DNA of 64,000 nt from Papilionanthe hookeriana x Papilionanthe teres (Eukaryota > Streptophyta > Magnoliopsida > Asparagales > Orchidaceae). The first letter of the stretch is position 1. The number at the start of each line of letters is the position of its first letter. Made by a program: the position numbers and the translations under genes. This document shows positions 20,779-34,000 of the stretch, piece by piece. The stretch spans positions 20,173,625 through 20,237,624 of the forward strand of contig CM040427.1 in the NCBI GenBank assembly GCA_022702705.1, given 5' to 3'. The notes below the pieces were generated by a model. The model was not told the origin of the DNA and ran no database searches. It saw only the letters and a program-made list of their open reading frames with translations.

Positions 20779-21844
20779 ATAATTCATGATTAAATTTATT
20801 TCACAGAAAATTAAAGTTCAGGAGGTCAAGATCCTTTACTATAGTAAATGTGTATCTAATTGGGGCTGTAGATATTTAGGATATGAAAATCAATTTCATT
20901 TTTAAAATTAATGGTCATTGATTAAAGTTGTATTTAAAGATGTGATAAGAAGGTTCTAAGGAATTCCTAATGTTGGAATCACCCTGATAGTAGCTCTGGC
21001 ATTGTATGGTTGAGAATGTTAAATAAAATGCTATCTTGGGAGGCAACCTAAGTGTTATCTTAGGGTTTTATCGTCTGATTGTTGTATTGCTTGGAAGTCT
21101 ACATGTTTATGATTATCATGTGTTCATCCTATTCTTCATCTTCATAGTGTCTTATCCCTCTACGGAGTACTTGGTCCTTATTGATGGGGTAAGAGTCACA
21201 AAACGCCTTAAGAGAACAACTGTGAGCTTTAGGAGGTGTGGAATGCAAAAAGGAGATCTAGGAGTGAATCTAGGTGAAATAGATCGTGCTTGAACTTGCA
21301 TAACATGCCTTTTAGGCGCTACTATGCCATCTTTGTCGTAGATATGCCAAAATTAGGCATGACCATGCTACACACCAGGTATGAATAGTGTAGCCATACT
21401 CAAACCAAGCAAAACTATGACATCAGAACTCACATTCTAGAGAGGACATGGCGGGTCAAGCATAACTACTCTGACAAAGTTTTGAGTCATAAATTGGCCA
21501 ATTTCACTTGAATTTTCCCTGCAAACTCCTTGTTACACCTAGGTGCTCTAGGTCATTGAAGAGGTCGTTGGCAGGGTAGATCCGACTGAAGGAAGGAAGA
21601 TCTTAGGAGATCCACATAGTTTCAGTAAGATTCAACCTTTTTCTCTCATTTGTTCATCCCTTTGCAAAGATTAGGTAGGATTGTACAATTTTCCCATCAT
21701 ACCCCACATTATTTTGACCTTGTTCTTGCACCCATCCCATGACACCTCCAAGAAAAGAGATAAGGGAGAATAACTAAGATAGCATGTGTTTGGTCATCTT
21801 CTCCACATCTAAGTGATATTCTAATCTTATTGGAAAGAGAAAAC
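20779..21844. other. Unassigned spacer between E1 and E2
   Basis: About 1.07 kb matching none of the other elements here. It contains CTTGGGAGGCAACCTAAG near 21035, which resembles a sequence I associate with the 3' region of Athila-type retrotransposons, so it may be a fragment of one. The 85-codon ORF at 21036-21293 is not recognised. No other feature is supported. Confidence 0.3.
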
Positions 21845-24800
21845 TATTGACCTCAATTTTGTTGAGGTCAAGTCTTTCTTCCTTAGGAGCCTATGATCTA
21901 GCCATAGAACTTTACTGTTGACTATCATAGAGGATTAGTGATGAAGCCCTACCCGATTAGACATTCTAAACACTTCTTTACTCTTCTTGGAGTTCCAAAT
22001 GTTTGGTTCTAACCTCTTGCACTTAGTAGGTTGGAGCCAAACATGAGGAAGTTTAAGAGGGCACCCATAGGATTTCCTGGCCTTAGTGTTGACCCTAGGT
22101 GGTGCAGCTTTGGTCAGTCTTACACACATAAAACTCCTTACTTTCACTCATAACCCTAAACCAATCACCCTCAACCTGGTTCCCTACTTTTTTGGAAACT
22201 CATGTGGGTGGTCCCCCAAACCTTTAGCTTTAGGCTAGGGTTTGATTAGGACCAACACATGGAGGATTCAAAATGGGATTTCTCTTGGTCCTATGTTTCA
22301 ATAGGGGTAATTTTATAATTAGTATTCTCAATTGATTCCAATTTTGCCAAATTCTCAAATTTGACTTTTTTAGCTCCAAAGTTTTCTAAAATTACCAAAA
22401 TGATCTTGAAACTTTATTTTTTCAAAATTTCCTAAATTCCGAAATTCTCTTCACAAATCATTTCAAACCATTTCAAATCACTTAAATTACCCAAAACACA
22501 CCAAAATACTCAAAATTCTCAAAATAGTCCCATAATTATCAAAATTACCAAAATGCCCCTCATACCCCAAAAATTCTTAAAATCTCCAAGTTCATTCAAA
22601 ATGTCCCAAAAACCAATTTAAATCACCCAACACCTTCAATTTCACCCAAATCCACCATAAATTTCCCATATGTGCTCAAACTCTCCAAATCACCCCAAAT
22701 TCCAAATTAATCTTAAACTCCCAATTTCAATCCCAAATCAATTTTCATAATGTCTAGAACCAATTTAAACCAAATTCTAGCCTAATTGAACCCATTTCAT
22801 GGCTAAATATAAAGCCTAATCCAAATGCTATAAATTTACCTTAAGCCAAAATTCCATAAAATTGAGCTCCCTAACCCATTCAATTCCACCAAATTCACTT
22901 CCTATACCTTTTTTAACACTCCCCTAGATCATTTTGAACCCTAAATTGGTATAGAGATAAGCTCAAACTTAACCTAAATCTAACTCAAAATGAAAACCCC
23001 AATTTTAATCTAAAATCCAAAATCCCCAAAATTGAACTTCAAATCCTCTTTAATTTTCACCCAAATGACACCCAAATTACTCATGATAATATCCTACAAC
23101 AAATCAAACCTACAATTGGCCTAAATACAAAATCTAGCCAATCCCAAGCCCAAATCCTAGTTTAAGCCATGACTTTGAGCCCAAACCCAAATTTCACCTT
23201 AAGTCACTTGGTATAACCCAACCTTGGCCACCACAGTAGCCATTTGCATTCTAACACCTAGCCTAGATCCACTTAGCCCACTCTAGGTGAGCCATGGACC
23301 AAAGAGATTTCCTCCAAAATGGATAAACCAAGAGTATATTTGCCTCCAGCCTTCCCAAGCCCCCAAAACATCGTCATAAACTTCTCTGGCTCTCCTGAAC
23401 CACCTAGCCACCAGACCTGGCCTTGCTGACTGGCCTATTCACCAGAAAACCCAAAATTGAGAGAGCCATCCCCATGAATCAAATCAATTTCACCCATCCA
23501 ATGTGGCTCACCCCCATTGGTTACTTTTTTCATTCAACCCTCCATCTAAGGACCACCTTGCACCCACTGGCCAGCCTAATTGTCCACCATTTCCCCTTCT
23601 ATTTAAACACTACCCCCTCACGACTGAGTAAAGAGAAGAAGAAATTTCTTAGGGAGACTCTGTCAAAATCCTTCTAGAACTTCTCCAGACCTTCCTAAGC
23701 TTAAATCCAACACTTTCCAACCATCACCCACATTGCTAGAGAATAATTTCTCCATCAAAAAATAAGCCAAAATAGGAAATTTCTCGATCACACCATAAAC
23801 CTCCACCAACCTTCAAATTAATTGATCCTTTACCATCCCCAGACCAAATAAAGAAGATCCCCAATGAAAGCACCATCTCCCAAGCTCTCTACACTTGAGT
23901 TCAATCAAGGCTGCACCACCTGTTGGAGAAATTCCTACTCAGGTCCATCCTGAGAGTAAAGTGAGACTTTGAGGAGGTTTGTCAGACTTCACTGAAGCTT
24001 CTGCAAGCACCTAATCAAGCCCACATTTCTTGGGATCATTTATACACCATTTTACCCCAAACTGAGCTCGGTTTGGGCTTTTATGAAGAAAATTTTAATT
24101 TCTTGCGTGATTAACTATATAGATGTGTTCGTCCGGACTAGATAAAGGTGTAGGAACAAACCTCATGTGATATGATTAATTATAGTGTGAGATCTTAGGA
24201 CAATAAGGTGGACGGTCTACGTGTTACACCAGTTGGGGACAAACACAGGATCACACATGTATCAGATGGACGGCTGGGATTGCGCCGGACGAAGGGAAGA
24301 GACATAAAGTGCGGGCTGCGTGGTAGCTGACACGGAAGGCAACATAGAAATGGGAGTGCATAGCATGGGCTTTCAGAGCCGTCATAGGATAGCGTGACAG
24401 CCGCGTGGATAAGATGGAAAATATGGTATTTTTTATTTAAATACTAAAACTTTAAAAATTCATAACTTTCTATAGAAAAATCATAAAGATAAAATAAAAA
24501 TACCATATTGCTCAATGAATAGAGGAAAAAATTATGAATAAAAGACAAAACTTATTTGTCATTTATATATATTTTAATTAATTTAATACTCCAGAGATTA
24601 AGTTAATTATATTTAAGTAACTATTAATCATCTTAGCTTGAAATTTGGAGGGTATATTTTGCATATGGATAGAAATGTTCTCTAATTTATCCAAAGTCAG
24701 AGAACACCTCTAACCCTAAAAGCCCTAATTTTCAAGTCCAGTTGCCTATTTTTGCTTAGAATAGTTATATCAATAAAAATAAAAAAAATAAATATGGGAT

Positions 24801-27800
24801 TTAATTTGGTAGGTTCCTTGTGGTTATAGAACTCTAGGAAAAATTTAAAATGAGTTTGAATAATTATGTATATTACCATAGATAATTAACTCATTAAAAT
24901 TTATAAAAATTTAAGTATAATATAATCAGAAAATTGTAAAAAAACATATCACACTGTAAATAATGACAATTTTAACCCTTTATAAAAATTTGAAACATAT
25001 TTGAAATATATTTTATGTTAAAGGCTAGTTTTCAAATAAAATGGCGTTTTTGAATTAAAATAATTAAAATAAATAAAATATATTTGAGAAAATTATGATA
25101 AGTAGTTTTAAATGTTCCTTGTGATCAGGGGAACCTAAGAAAATTAAAATTAATATTAAAATAAATAGTTCATTTTTGAGCTACTTTTTAATTTAAAATA
25201 ATTAAAAATTTTAAAAGTATAAAAATGTACCAAAATGCTCCTAAATGTTCCCTGATCATTTGGGACACTTTAAAATATTTTCCCTAATTTTTCTAATGTA
25301 GTTATCTATTTTTTAAATGCTAAAAATATTATTTTCTTTTTTATTAAAACAATTGTAAAAAATAAAATAAAAATAATAAAAGTAAAAGGTTTATTTCTCT
25401 GAGTTCTCTAGACTTAGAGAGATTTAATAAAAATATAAAAAGTAATTTTTGAAATTAATTTATATTTTTTATTTAATTATTCCTTAAAATTAATAAATAA
25501 TTATAATAAGTTAAATTAATTTTAAAAATCATGAATATTGGTCCAAGTGGTCCTCTGACCTAGATGAACCTCCAATAATTTTTCCTTGAACTGAAGCTTT
25601 ACTTTGAATAATTAAATGAATTAATGTTGAAAATCCTTATTTTTGAATAAAATAATTATTCAAACTTAAATAAAAATTATAAAATCATAAAATTCTCCTC
25701 TAATATTTTAATTGATCCATGGGTGGAGTATTATAAAAATATCAAAATCATTTGATTTATATTTGATGAATTATGAAGTGGAAGAGCCATAGAGGCAAAA
25801 TGGTAATTTAGGGATTTTAATACCCTTATTAAATTTTTGGTTAAGTCAAAGGGTAAAAGGGCAATTTTGAACATAATAAACTCTTTTAGATGTTTGAAAC
25901 ACAATGGCTTAAGAGGTAGAGACCAATTTGTTCCCTTTTTCAGAATAAGGGAAAAAAATGTCATTTTATAAGTTATTGAGGTTCAAAAGTTAGCTTGATT
26001 GGATGAAACTTAGGTAGTGGGCTTAAGCTTGGAAGATAATAATTTAATTATATGAAGCCCCTAATTGGTGATTAATTGATAAGTGTGACCCTTTAATGAG
26101 AATTGAATTTCATTTAATTTAGCATTTTGATTATTGCAAATCTACCCCGAAGATCGGATTTAAGGGCTTAGTAGTGAGTAGGCCTGATTCAAATTTGTCT
26201 AATGAGCATTAAAAAGATAAACATGATCGATTAATGAGTACCTGTAAACTCTACAAGCCTAATTTTAATCATGGCTATGAAATCTTTAATGACTTGAGCT
26301 TGTCCTTAAGGGCATCCACCCACATAATTCTTAAATAAAACATCAAGTGAATGCTTAACTACCCCACTCATGGGATAATTAAACCATCACGGTTAATTTA
26401 GCATAGGTTAAAATATTATCACTGAGCTTTAGCTACAGACAAATGAATTATCAACATAATAAGTTCATAAGAACTCAAAACGATTCAAAGGATTTTAAGT
26501 GTTGTTTAGGGTTACTCCCAAAACACTTTTATGATCCTCTGAGTGTTTTGAAGGAAAATTGAATCTATTATGCTTTGATGAAGAAAATCATCCTTAAATC
26601 TTTAGGAACCCACCAAGTTATGCACCAGGACTCGTTAAATCTTCTAAATCAATAAAAATACCCTAAACTACTTATCCTACATTTATAACCCAAGGCTCAA
26701 GGACTTAAGCCTTTTCTAATGTATTTAAGTCCTTATGAGAAACTGGGGATATTTGTTTGTGCCACATGTGGATCATCTGACTGGTATAAGTCTAAGGTCT
26801 AGGTGGCGAGAGCGATGAAAATAATGCTAATGTGCGCTAAAACGAGGGATACAAAGTGGGATTTATTAGAATAATATCTCTTACCTCAAGGACCTTCAAT
26901 AAGAGAGATGAAAGGACCGATGATACTATTCCTCGACTTTTGGTGGGATTCTTGCTCTTGATACTCTTAAGTTGTTAGTAATCCCAGCTTGACTAGAGTG
27001 ACTAACCTGTGGAAAACACAACTTAACAAAATTAGAACAAATTTCTTTTACTTGTTAGTATAAACTCTGCATGAAAATTTTAGATGAAAATTAAAGAATT
27101 TAGATGAAAATTTATAAAGGTCCATGGTTAGTCACTTTGATCGATGTTAGGACTGCCCTCTGCAGGTTGTTGGGTTGGTAGCTCTTACTCAAGAGTGAGA
27201 TGCACACAGTCCAGCTCTGAGCTCCCACCTTTACTGATGTCTTATACCTAGTTTTGGACTTTCGGATGTGACTACGGGTTTTCTTTCACTCGTTTGTGTC
27301 TCTTATGACATAATTTCTTTTACTTTTCTTGTACTGGATTTTTCTTGCTCCATTTACTTTCTTTACCTGCAATTAATTTAAAATTCCTGCAAATCATATT
27401 ATGCTTTATCGACTAATCATGCAGCGATAGTAAAAAGCCAGGTAAAATTATACAGTCTATTTATAGAACTTTACTTTACTCAACTTTACTTATCAATACA
27501 TTTCATTTACTTGCAATTTACTTTATCATGCATACCGGTAACAAAACAAATGGAACAAAAACACATTTTCAAAAATTAAGCATACACTTTTAAACCTAGC
27601 GAATGTCCTTAAATCACTCCTTTTGGGTTATGAGAATTCCTCGCATGAGGTAACCTACAGACACTAACGAGATTTCTCTGGTTTAAATGAGTGTAACAAC
27701 TTGTTTAGAATAAGTCAGTCTGAAAGAAAAGAGTGGTGCTGGAATGAGGGAACCATAAGATCCTAACCAGTGTTGCTTTAACTAAATAAAAAATTTTCCC

Positions 27801-28856
27801 AAATAAAACCAAAATAAAATCTACAAAAAAATAAAAAACCAGAACATTAAAAAATACTTGGTAAAACCTTTTGAGCCTTAGATTTTAGGACTGCTAATTC
27901 AATGAGGAGATAGAGCATACTCCGTGGGTAGCACGACGAGGACCTGCAAGAGAACATCTTCAAGAGAGCAAACAAAGTCTACAACAACAAATCTCTTTCC
28001 TTAAAATTAAACAAGCCATAAAACTTTCAGGTTGTTTGCCTATGCGACAAAAATCCTCTACTCATCTTTAGACCTTTTTATAACAATGTTGTGCAAAATA
28101 AGTCCGAACTCGTCTTAGGATTCTGAGGTGATCGTTCGGTACGACGTAAATTCTCCTATCTTTTAGGCTATTTGTATGATTGGTAATATATAAATGTAAG
28201 CCATACATAATAAAATTGACAAGATGAAACATCAAATAATAATTTCTCTTTGAAATCGAAGCCAAACTATAGGATAGTTTGAGAAGTCACTGAGGTTCTC
28301 CTTAGGATCTGTGATATCCCTAACATTTCTTCTTTTAGATTCCATAATAACGGTTCCAACTTGAGCCTTACCTATTTGAATTTTATATGTCTGACCTTGA
28401 AAGCCCTAAACTTTGAAATTACCTCTGATCTAAATTGAGATTTTTCTTAGGTGACTTCGGTTGTCTAAGATGTAATTAATTATAAGGGCTTGCCCTTATA
28501 GGAAACTTGAAGGACCCAACTTAATCTAAACCCTATCTATTCTTTTATATTAGATAGGGTAACTTGTCGATCAACATAAATGTTTCACAAATCAAAAAGG
28601 ATGTCATAATTTCTATAGTTTATTCAATCGAGCGTTATTATTAAGCAATGTGTCTATTCTTCGGGGTAGATGCATGGCATGTGATGTAGTTCTCGTTTAT
28701 TTAAACTATCAAATATATGAGATCAGTTTGGTCTTGTATTTTCAAAATTAAAACATTAATTTCTGAAATTAATTATATTAAATTTAATATTTTAGAGAGA
28801 GCGGTTGGATCCTCATTCCGGAAACCGACCAATTCCACAATTTCGCCAGGCCAACA
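21845..28856 (+). repeat. LTR of E2 (7012 bp, subfamily B)
   Basis: Starts TATTGACCTC (TG mutated to TA) and ends CCAACA, five bases before the PBS. The organisation parallels the E1 LTR: a terminal palindrome GACCTCAA-TTTTG-TTGAGGTC, a C/A-rich stretch, TATTTAAA at 23600-23607, a GC-richer patch at 24210-24420, AT-rich sequence with inverted repeats, and a conserved terminal kilobase. It lacks the AATTA microsatellite. The first base pairs of the palindrome loop differ from E1 on both arms, keeping the pairing. No gene is seen. Confidence 0.85.
23600..23607 (+). promoter_or_regulatory. TATA box of the E2 LTR
   Basis: TATTTAAA followed by ACACTACCCCCTCACGACTGAG, aligned with the E1 LTR promoter. 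Confidence 0.55.
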
Positions 28857-28861
28857 ATTTC

Positions 28862-28880
28862 TAGCGACTCCGCTGGGGAC
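28862..28880 (+). other. Primer-binding site of E2
   Basis: TAGCGACTCCGCTGGGGAC, one base different from the E1 PBS, five bases (ATTTC) after the LTR end. The mutated second base would weaken pairing with the last bases of tRNA-Arg. Confidence 0.75.
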
Positions 28881-28944
28881 TAGTTTCTCTCCATTATGAT
28901 CAAAGATTTTTTCTTCATATATCAATAATGTGTCCATGTCTCTC

Positions 28945-31084
28945 TGTTGACCTCATTTTTGATGAGGTCTTCTCTTCTCTCTATAGTACTTAGGATCTAG
29001 CCTTAGGCTTTTCCTTTGACTATCTTAGAGGACTAGAATTGGGACCCACCACTTAGAAACTCAAACCACTTCTTAACTCCCTGCAAACTCCACAAACTTG
29101 ATTGTAGACCCCTAATCACCTAGAGGGTTGAAATCAAATGTGGAAGTTTAAAGGATGAGTTCCTATAGGACTCTTTGGCCTTGGGATCGCCTACAGGTGG
29201 CTTGGTGCGGTGAGGGCTGACTTACACATACACTACATTTATACACTACACTTTCACACACCTCCTAAAACACACCTATACCCAACTTGATCTCCCGACT
29301 CATGAAAGTGATCCACATGGATGGTCCTTAACCCCTAAGCCCTCGGCAAGAGGGTTAGGAAAAACATGGTGGATGCCTCAAATGAGTCCCCTCATGGCTC
29401 ATGTGGGCTTGATATGGCTTCATGACTCAACCAAAATGATTTCATTCCATTTACATTCACCCAATCTTCAATTTTCTAAATTTTCAATTTTTGACCCCCG
29501 AGACCCCAGACCCGCCTAGCCTACCCAAAACCCTTGAAATTACCCAAATTTTTCAAAATTTCCAAATCACCCAAAATTCCCCAAAATCAATCCCAAACAT
29601 TCCCACATTACTCAAATTGATCATCCATGCCTAAAAATACCAAAAATTCCAAAAATACCTCCCAATACCATCCAAATACCCAAAATACCCCTCTTGACCA
29701 AAAAATCCAAAAATTCAGAAAATTCCCAGAAAATTCCTGAAAATCCCAAATATTCCCAATTTCATTTTGTTCAACTAAACCATGGGCCAATTTTCTCAAT
29801 TTACTCTACTTTTGTCAAAACCCCCAATTTGACCCATTTTAACCCTAAGTGAACCCAATGTCAAACCAAACCTACCCAATTGACCCAAATTCTGGTCCAA
29901 TTCAATTCTAAACTTCAATTCAACATTCCCAACACCAATCTAGACCAAATCCAAGTCCAATTTGATTGACATTTGGATCCAATTTCACTTTTGGCCTTAA
30001 AGCCCAATTTGGACCCATGACCCAAACCTAACCCAAAGTCACCCAATTCAACTCCAATTAACCCCAAATCTTTTCCAAACCTCCCTTAACATCCCTACAA
30101 ACAAAAAATTAACATGATTTGCACAAAATTTAGACCCAAACCCCACTCAAATTCAACCCAAAGCTAAAAGGCCCAATTTTTGACCTAAACCCAAACCTAA
30201 CCCAAATAAGCCCAAACCTCAAAATCAAAACCCAACCAAAGCCAAAACCTCTTTGAAACACTCCCATAAACATTTCACAACATTTATTTTACATCAATTT
30301 CAACCCTAGCCCAACATTGGCCCAAGTTAACCCAATTCGACCTATATTGGCCCATTCACCAAGGAAGCCCAAATTCAACCCAATTCAAACCCAAATCACT
30401 CCCAACTTGCTTCAAATCACTCATGACACATCCATGAACTAAACACAACATTTGTTTGGCCCAATCCTTCACAAAATTCCCATCCATAAACTTATTTTTA
30501 AACCAAAAGCCCACTTTCTTAAACCTTCCTAAAAGCCCAAATTTCATGCTAAAGCCCATATGACAAATTCTTCTCATCATACCCTTAATTAAAATCATCC
30601 CTAAGTTCAAATCAATCATCAAATGATTCCAAATCAATCCATGTGCCAAATCCCATCAAATCACTCCTAAATTACCAAAATTCCTAAAAACCTCTTTCAT
30701 GAAAGTTGACTTAGCTTTTTCCAAGCCAAAGGTGAGCCATGAAGCCATGCATGAGCCACATGGGAGCCATGAGAGCCATGGAATCTACTTTCCACCTCAC
30801 CATACCCAAGATGGCAAGAGGAGGAGGCCCTTTCCATATTCTCTTAAGGGGGATTAGCCACTTCCATGACTCCACTAAACCATGCTTAAACTTAATTATA
30901 CTTGGATGGTGACATTTCCCCACTAATTAAGCTGACCTAAACCACTTTATCTTCAGCCCAAACTAGCCATGGGAAGGTGCACCTAGCCCAATCCATGCAT
31001 TTGACCAATTTGAGCCAAAATATACCCTTACCCCATTCTACTTTGATTCAAACACTTTACACATGTCCAAGCCCAATTGCCTTC
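28945..31084 (+). repeat. Solo LTR, 5' part (split by E3)
   Basis: Starts TGTTGACCTCATTTTTGATG and covers the first 2140 bases of an E1-type LTR. It is preceded by CTCTC (28940-28944), the same five bases that follow the LTR end at 51162. Together with 45979-51162 it makes about 7.32 kb, a full LTR length. It holds a C/A-rich non-coding stretch and no gene. Confidence 0.75.
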
Positions 31085-34000
31085 TGTTGACCTCATTTTT
31101 GATGAGGTCTTCTCTTCTTCTCTTTAATACTTAGGATCTAGCCTTAGGCTTTTCCTTTGACTATCTTAGAGGACTAGAATTGGGACCCACCTTTTAGAAA
31201 TTCAAACCACTTCTTAACTCCCTGCAAACTCCACAAACTTGACTGTAGACCCCTAATCACCTAGAGGGTTGAAATCAAATGTGGAAGTTTAAAGGATGAG
31301 TTCCTATAGGACTCTTGGGCCTTAGGATTACCCTGGGTGGCCTGGTCTGGAGAAAGGGCTGACTTACACACACACTACACTTATACACTACACTTTCACA
31401 CACCTCCTAAAAACACACCCATACCTAACTCGACCTCCCCGACTCATGTAGGTGATTCACATGGATGGTCCTTAACCCCTAAGCCCTTGGCTAAGAGGGT
31501 TAGGAACAACAATGTGGATGCCTCAAAAGAGTCCCTTCATGGCTCTTGTGGGCTTGATGTGGCTTCATGGCTCAACCAAAATGATTTCATTTCACTTATA
31601 TTCACCCAATCTTCAATTTTCCCAAATTTTCAATTTTCCCAAATTTTCAATTTTCCCAAATTTTCAATTTTTGACCCCCGGGACCCTACACCCGCCTAAC
31701 CTACCCAAAACCCTTGAAATCCACCAAAATCACCTAAATTACCCAAAATTCCTCAAAATCATTCCTAAACATTTCCACATCACTCAAATTTATCATCCAT
31801 ACCCAAAAATACCAAAAATTCCAAAAATACCTCCAAATACCCTCCAAATACCCAAAATACCCCCCTTGACCCAAAAATCCAAAAATTCAGAAAATTCCCA
31901 GAAAATTCCAGAAAATCCCAAGTATTCCCAATTTCATTTTGTCCAACTATACCATGGGCCAATTTTGTCAATTTACCCCACTTTTGTCAAAATCCCCAAT
32001 TTGACCCATTTTATCCCAAAGTGAACCCAATGTCAAGCCAAACCTACCCAATTGACCCAAATTCTGGTCCAATTCAATTCTAAACTTCAATTCAACATTC
32101 CCAATACCAATCTAGACCAAATCTAAGTCCAATTTGATTGACATTTGGATCCAATTTCACCTTTGGCCTTAAAGCCCAATTTGGACCCATGACCCAAACC
32201 TAACCCAAACTCACTCAATTCAACTCCAATTAACCCCAAATCTTTTCTAAATATTCCTTAGCATCCCCACAAGCAAAACACTAACATGATTTGCCCAAAA
32301 TTTAGACCCAAATCCCACTCAAATTCAACCCAAAGCTAAAAAGCCCAATTTTGACCTAAACCCAAACCTAACCCAAATTAGCCCAAACCCCAAAATCAAA
32401 GCCCAATCAAAGTCAAAACCTCTTTGAAACACCCCATAAACATTTCTCAACATTAATTTTACATCAATTTCAACCCTAGCCCAACATTGGCCCAACTTGG
32501 CCCACTTGGACCTATGTTGGCCCATTCACTAAAAGAACCCAAATTCAACCTAATTCAAACCCAAATCACCCCCAATTTGCTTCAAGTCACTCATGACACA
32601 TCCATGAGCTAAACCCAACAATTATTTAGCCCAAGCCTTTACTAAAATTTCATCCCAAAATCCATTTTAAAATTCAAAAGCCCACTTTCCTAAACCATCT
32701 TAAAAGCCCATCTAAAACCCTTTCAAAAAGCCCAAAATCCACCCTAAAGCCCACATTACATCTCCATTTGCCATCCACTTAATTAAAGCCATTCCCTAAG
32801 TCCTAAATTCATCATCAAATCATTCCAAATCAAGTTTCATACAAATTTCCATCAAATTACCAAAAATTCCTAAAATCCATTTTCATGAAATTGACCCAAT
32901 CTTTTCCTAAGCCAAATGGAGCCATGAAGCCATGCACAAGCCATATGCAAGCCATGGCAGCCACTTTACACATCACCATGTCATTTTTCGCAAAAGGAGG
33001 GAGTCCTTTAATGATTCCCTTAAGGGAGATTAAGCCTTTTCATGACTCTTCTAAACCTTGATTAAACATAAATGTACTTAGATGGTGACTTCTCCCCACT
33101 AAGCTAGCTGACTTACCTGATTCCCTCAGCCCAAAAATCAGGCCTTGGAGGGTGAACCAAACCTAAATCCATGACTTGGACCCATTTAGACCCAAAATTA
33201 GCTCCTCCCCCATTCCATCTAAATCAAACCCTTTACACATGGCCAATGCCAATTGATTGCACTAAGCCCCAGCCCTGACCTCCCTGACCAAGATGGTGAC
33301 CAATGCCTGGCCGGCCAGCCACCAGGTCGCTGGAAAACACCATGGCCGAGAGCTCACATGTGAACCCAACTTGAAATTCTCACTGTCGAGCCGCCCCATC
33401 CCCAGGTGGCCATTGGAGCCGTTCTTCTCTTGCCAAGAGCAGCTGATCCCAAGCCCTAACTCTCCCGGGAGGCCCTCCACCCTCTCCTATTTAAACACCA
33501 CCCCTCTCGGCCATGAGAGGTGTCTGAAACAAACCTTAAGGAAACTTCGCCAAAATTGTTCCGGACTACTCCCCATACATAAAGCACTTGATCCCCACTG
33601 AAATCCCCCTGCCATTTCTTCTCTGCGAGCTCAATTTCGAGTTGAAATCCAAGCCCAAAACCAGGACACTTCTCCACGGTGAGCCAATCCCCAAATTGAT
33701 TGGTTCTACACCTTCACCGGACCGAGGGAAGGTGTCCACCAAGCAAAGCCCCATCTCCGAGGCCACCCAATTGCTCCGACCTCCAAGCTTTGTGATCGAG
33801 TCGTGGTCGAAATCCTACCTAGGCAATTCACTGGACCGGGAGACTTCATCCGGAGCTTGTCGGGATCCAATCGAAGGTGCAACAACCCTCGGAGCGAAGC
33901 CACACTTCTCTGAGCAAAGGTATGGCCTCACTCTTCTTCCCGAGCTTCTGAACATTCTCCATTTCTATTGCGTAAATTTCATCCCACATAAACCGTATGG

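Larger units (their letters stand above)
21845..28944 (+). mobile_element. Element E2 (diverged subfamily): LTR, PBS and start of leader
   Basis: A 7.0 kb LTR is followed by a PBS and 64 more bases of leader like 835-900, then interrupted at 28944 by a solo LTR. The leader seems to resume at 51168-51175 after the solo LTR's CTCTC duplication, where LTR F begins. The rest of E2 is not in the window. Confidence 0.75.
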
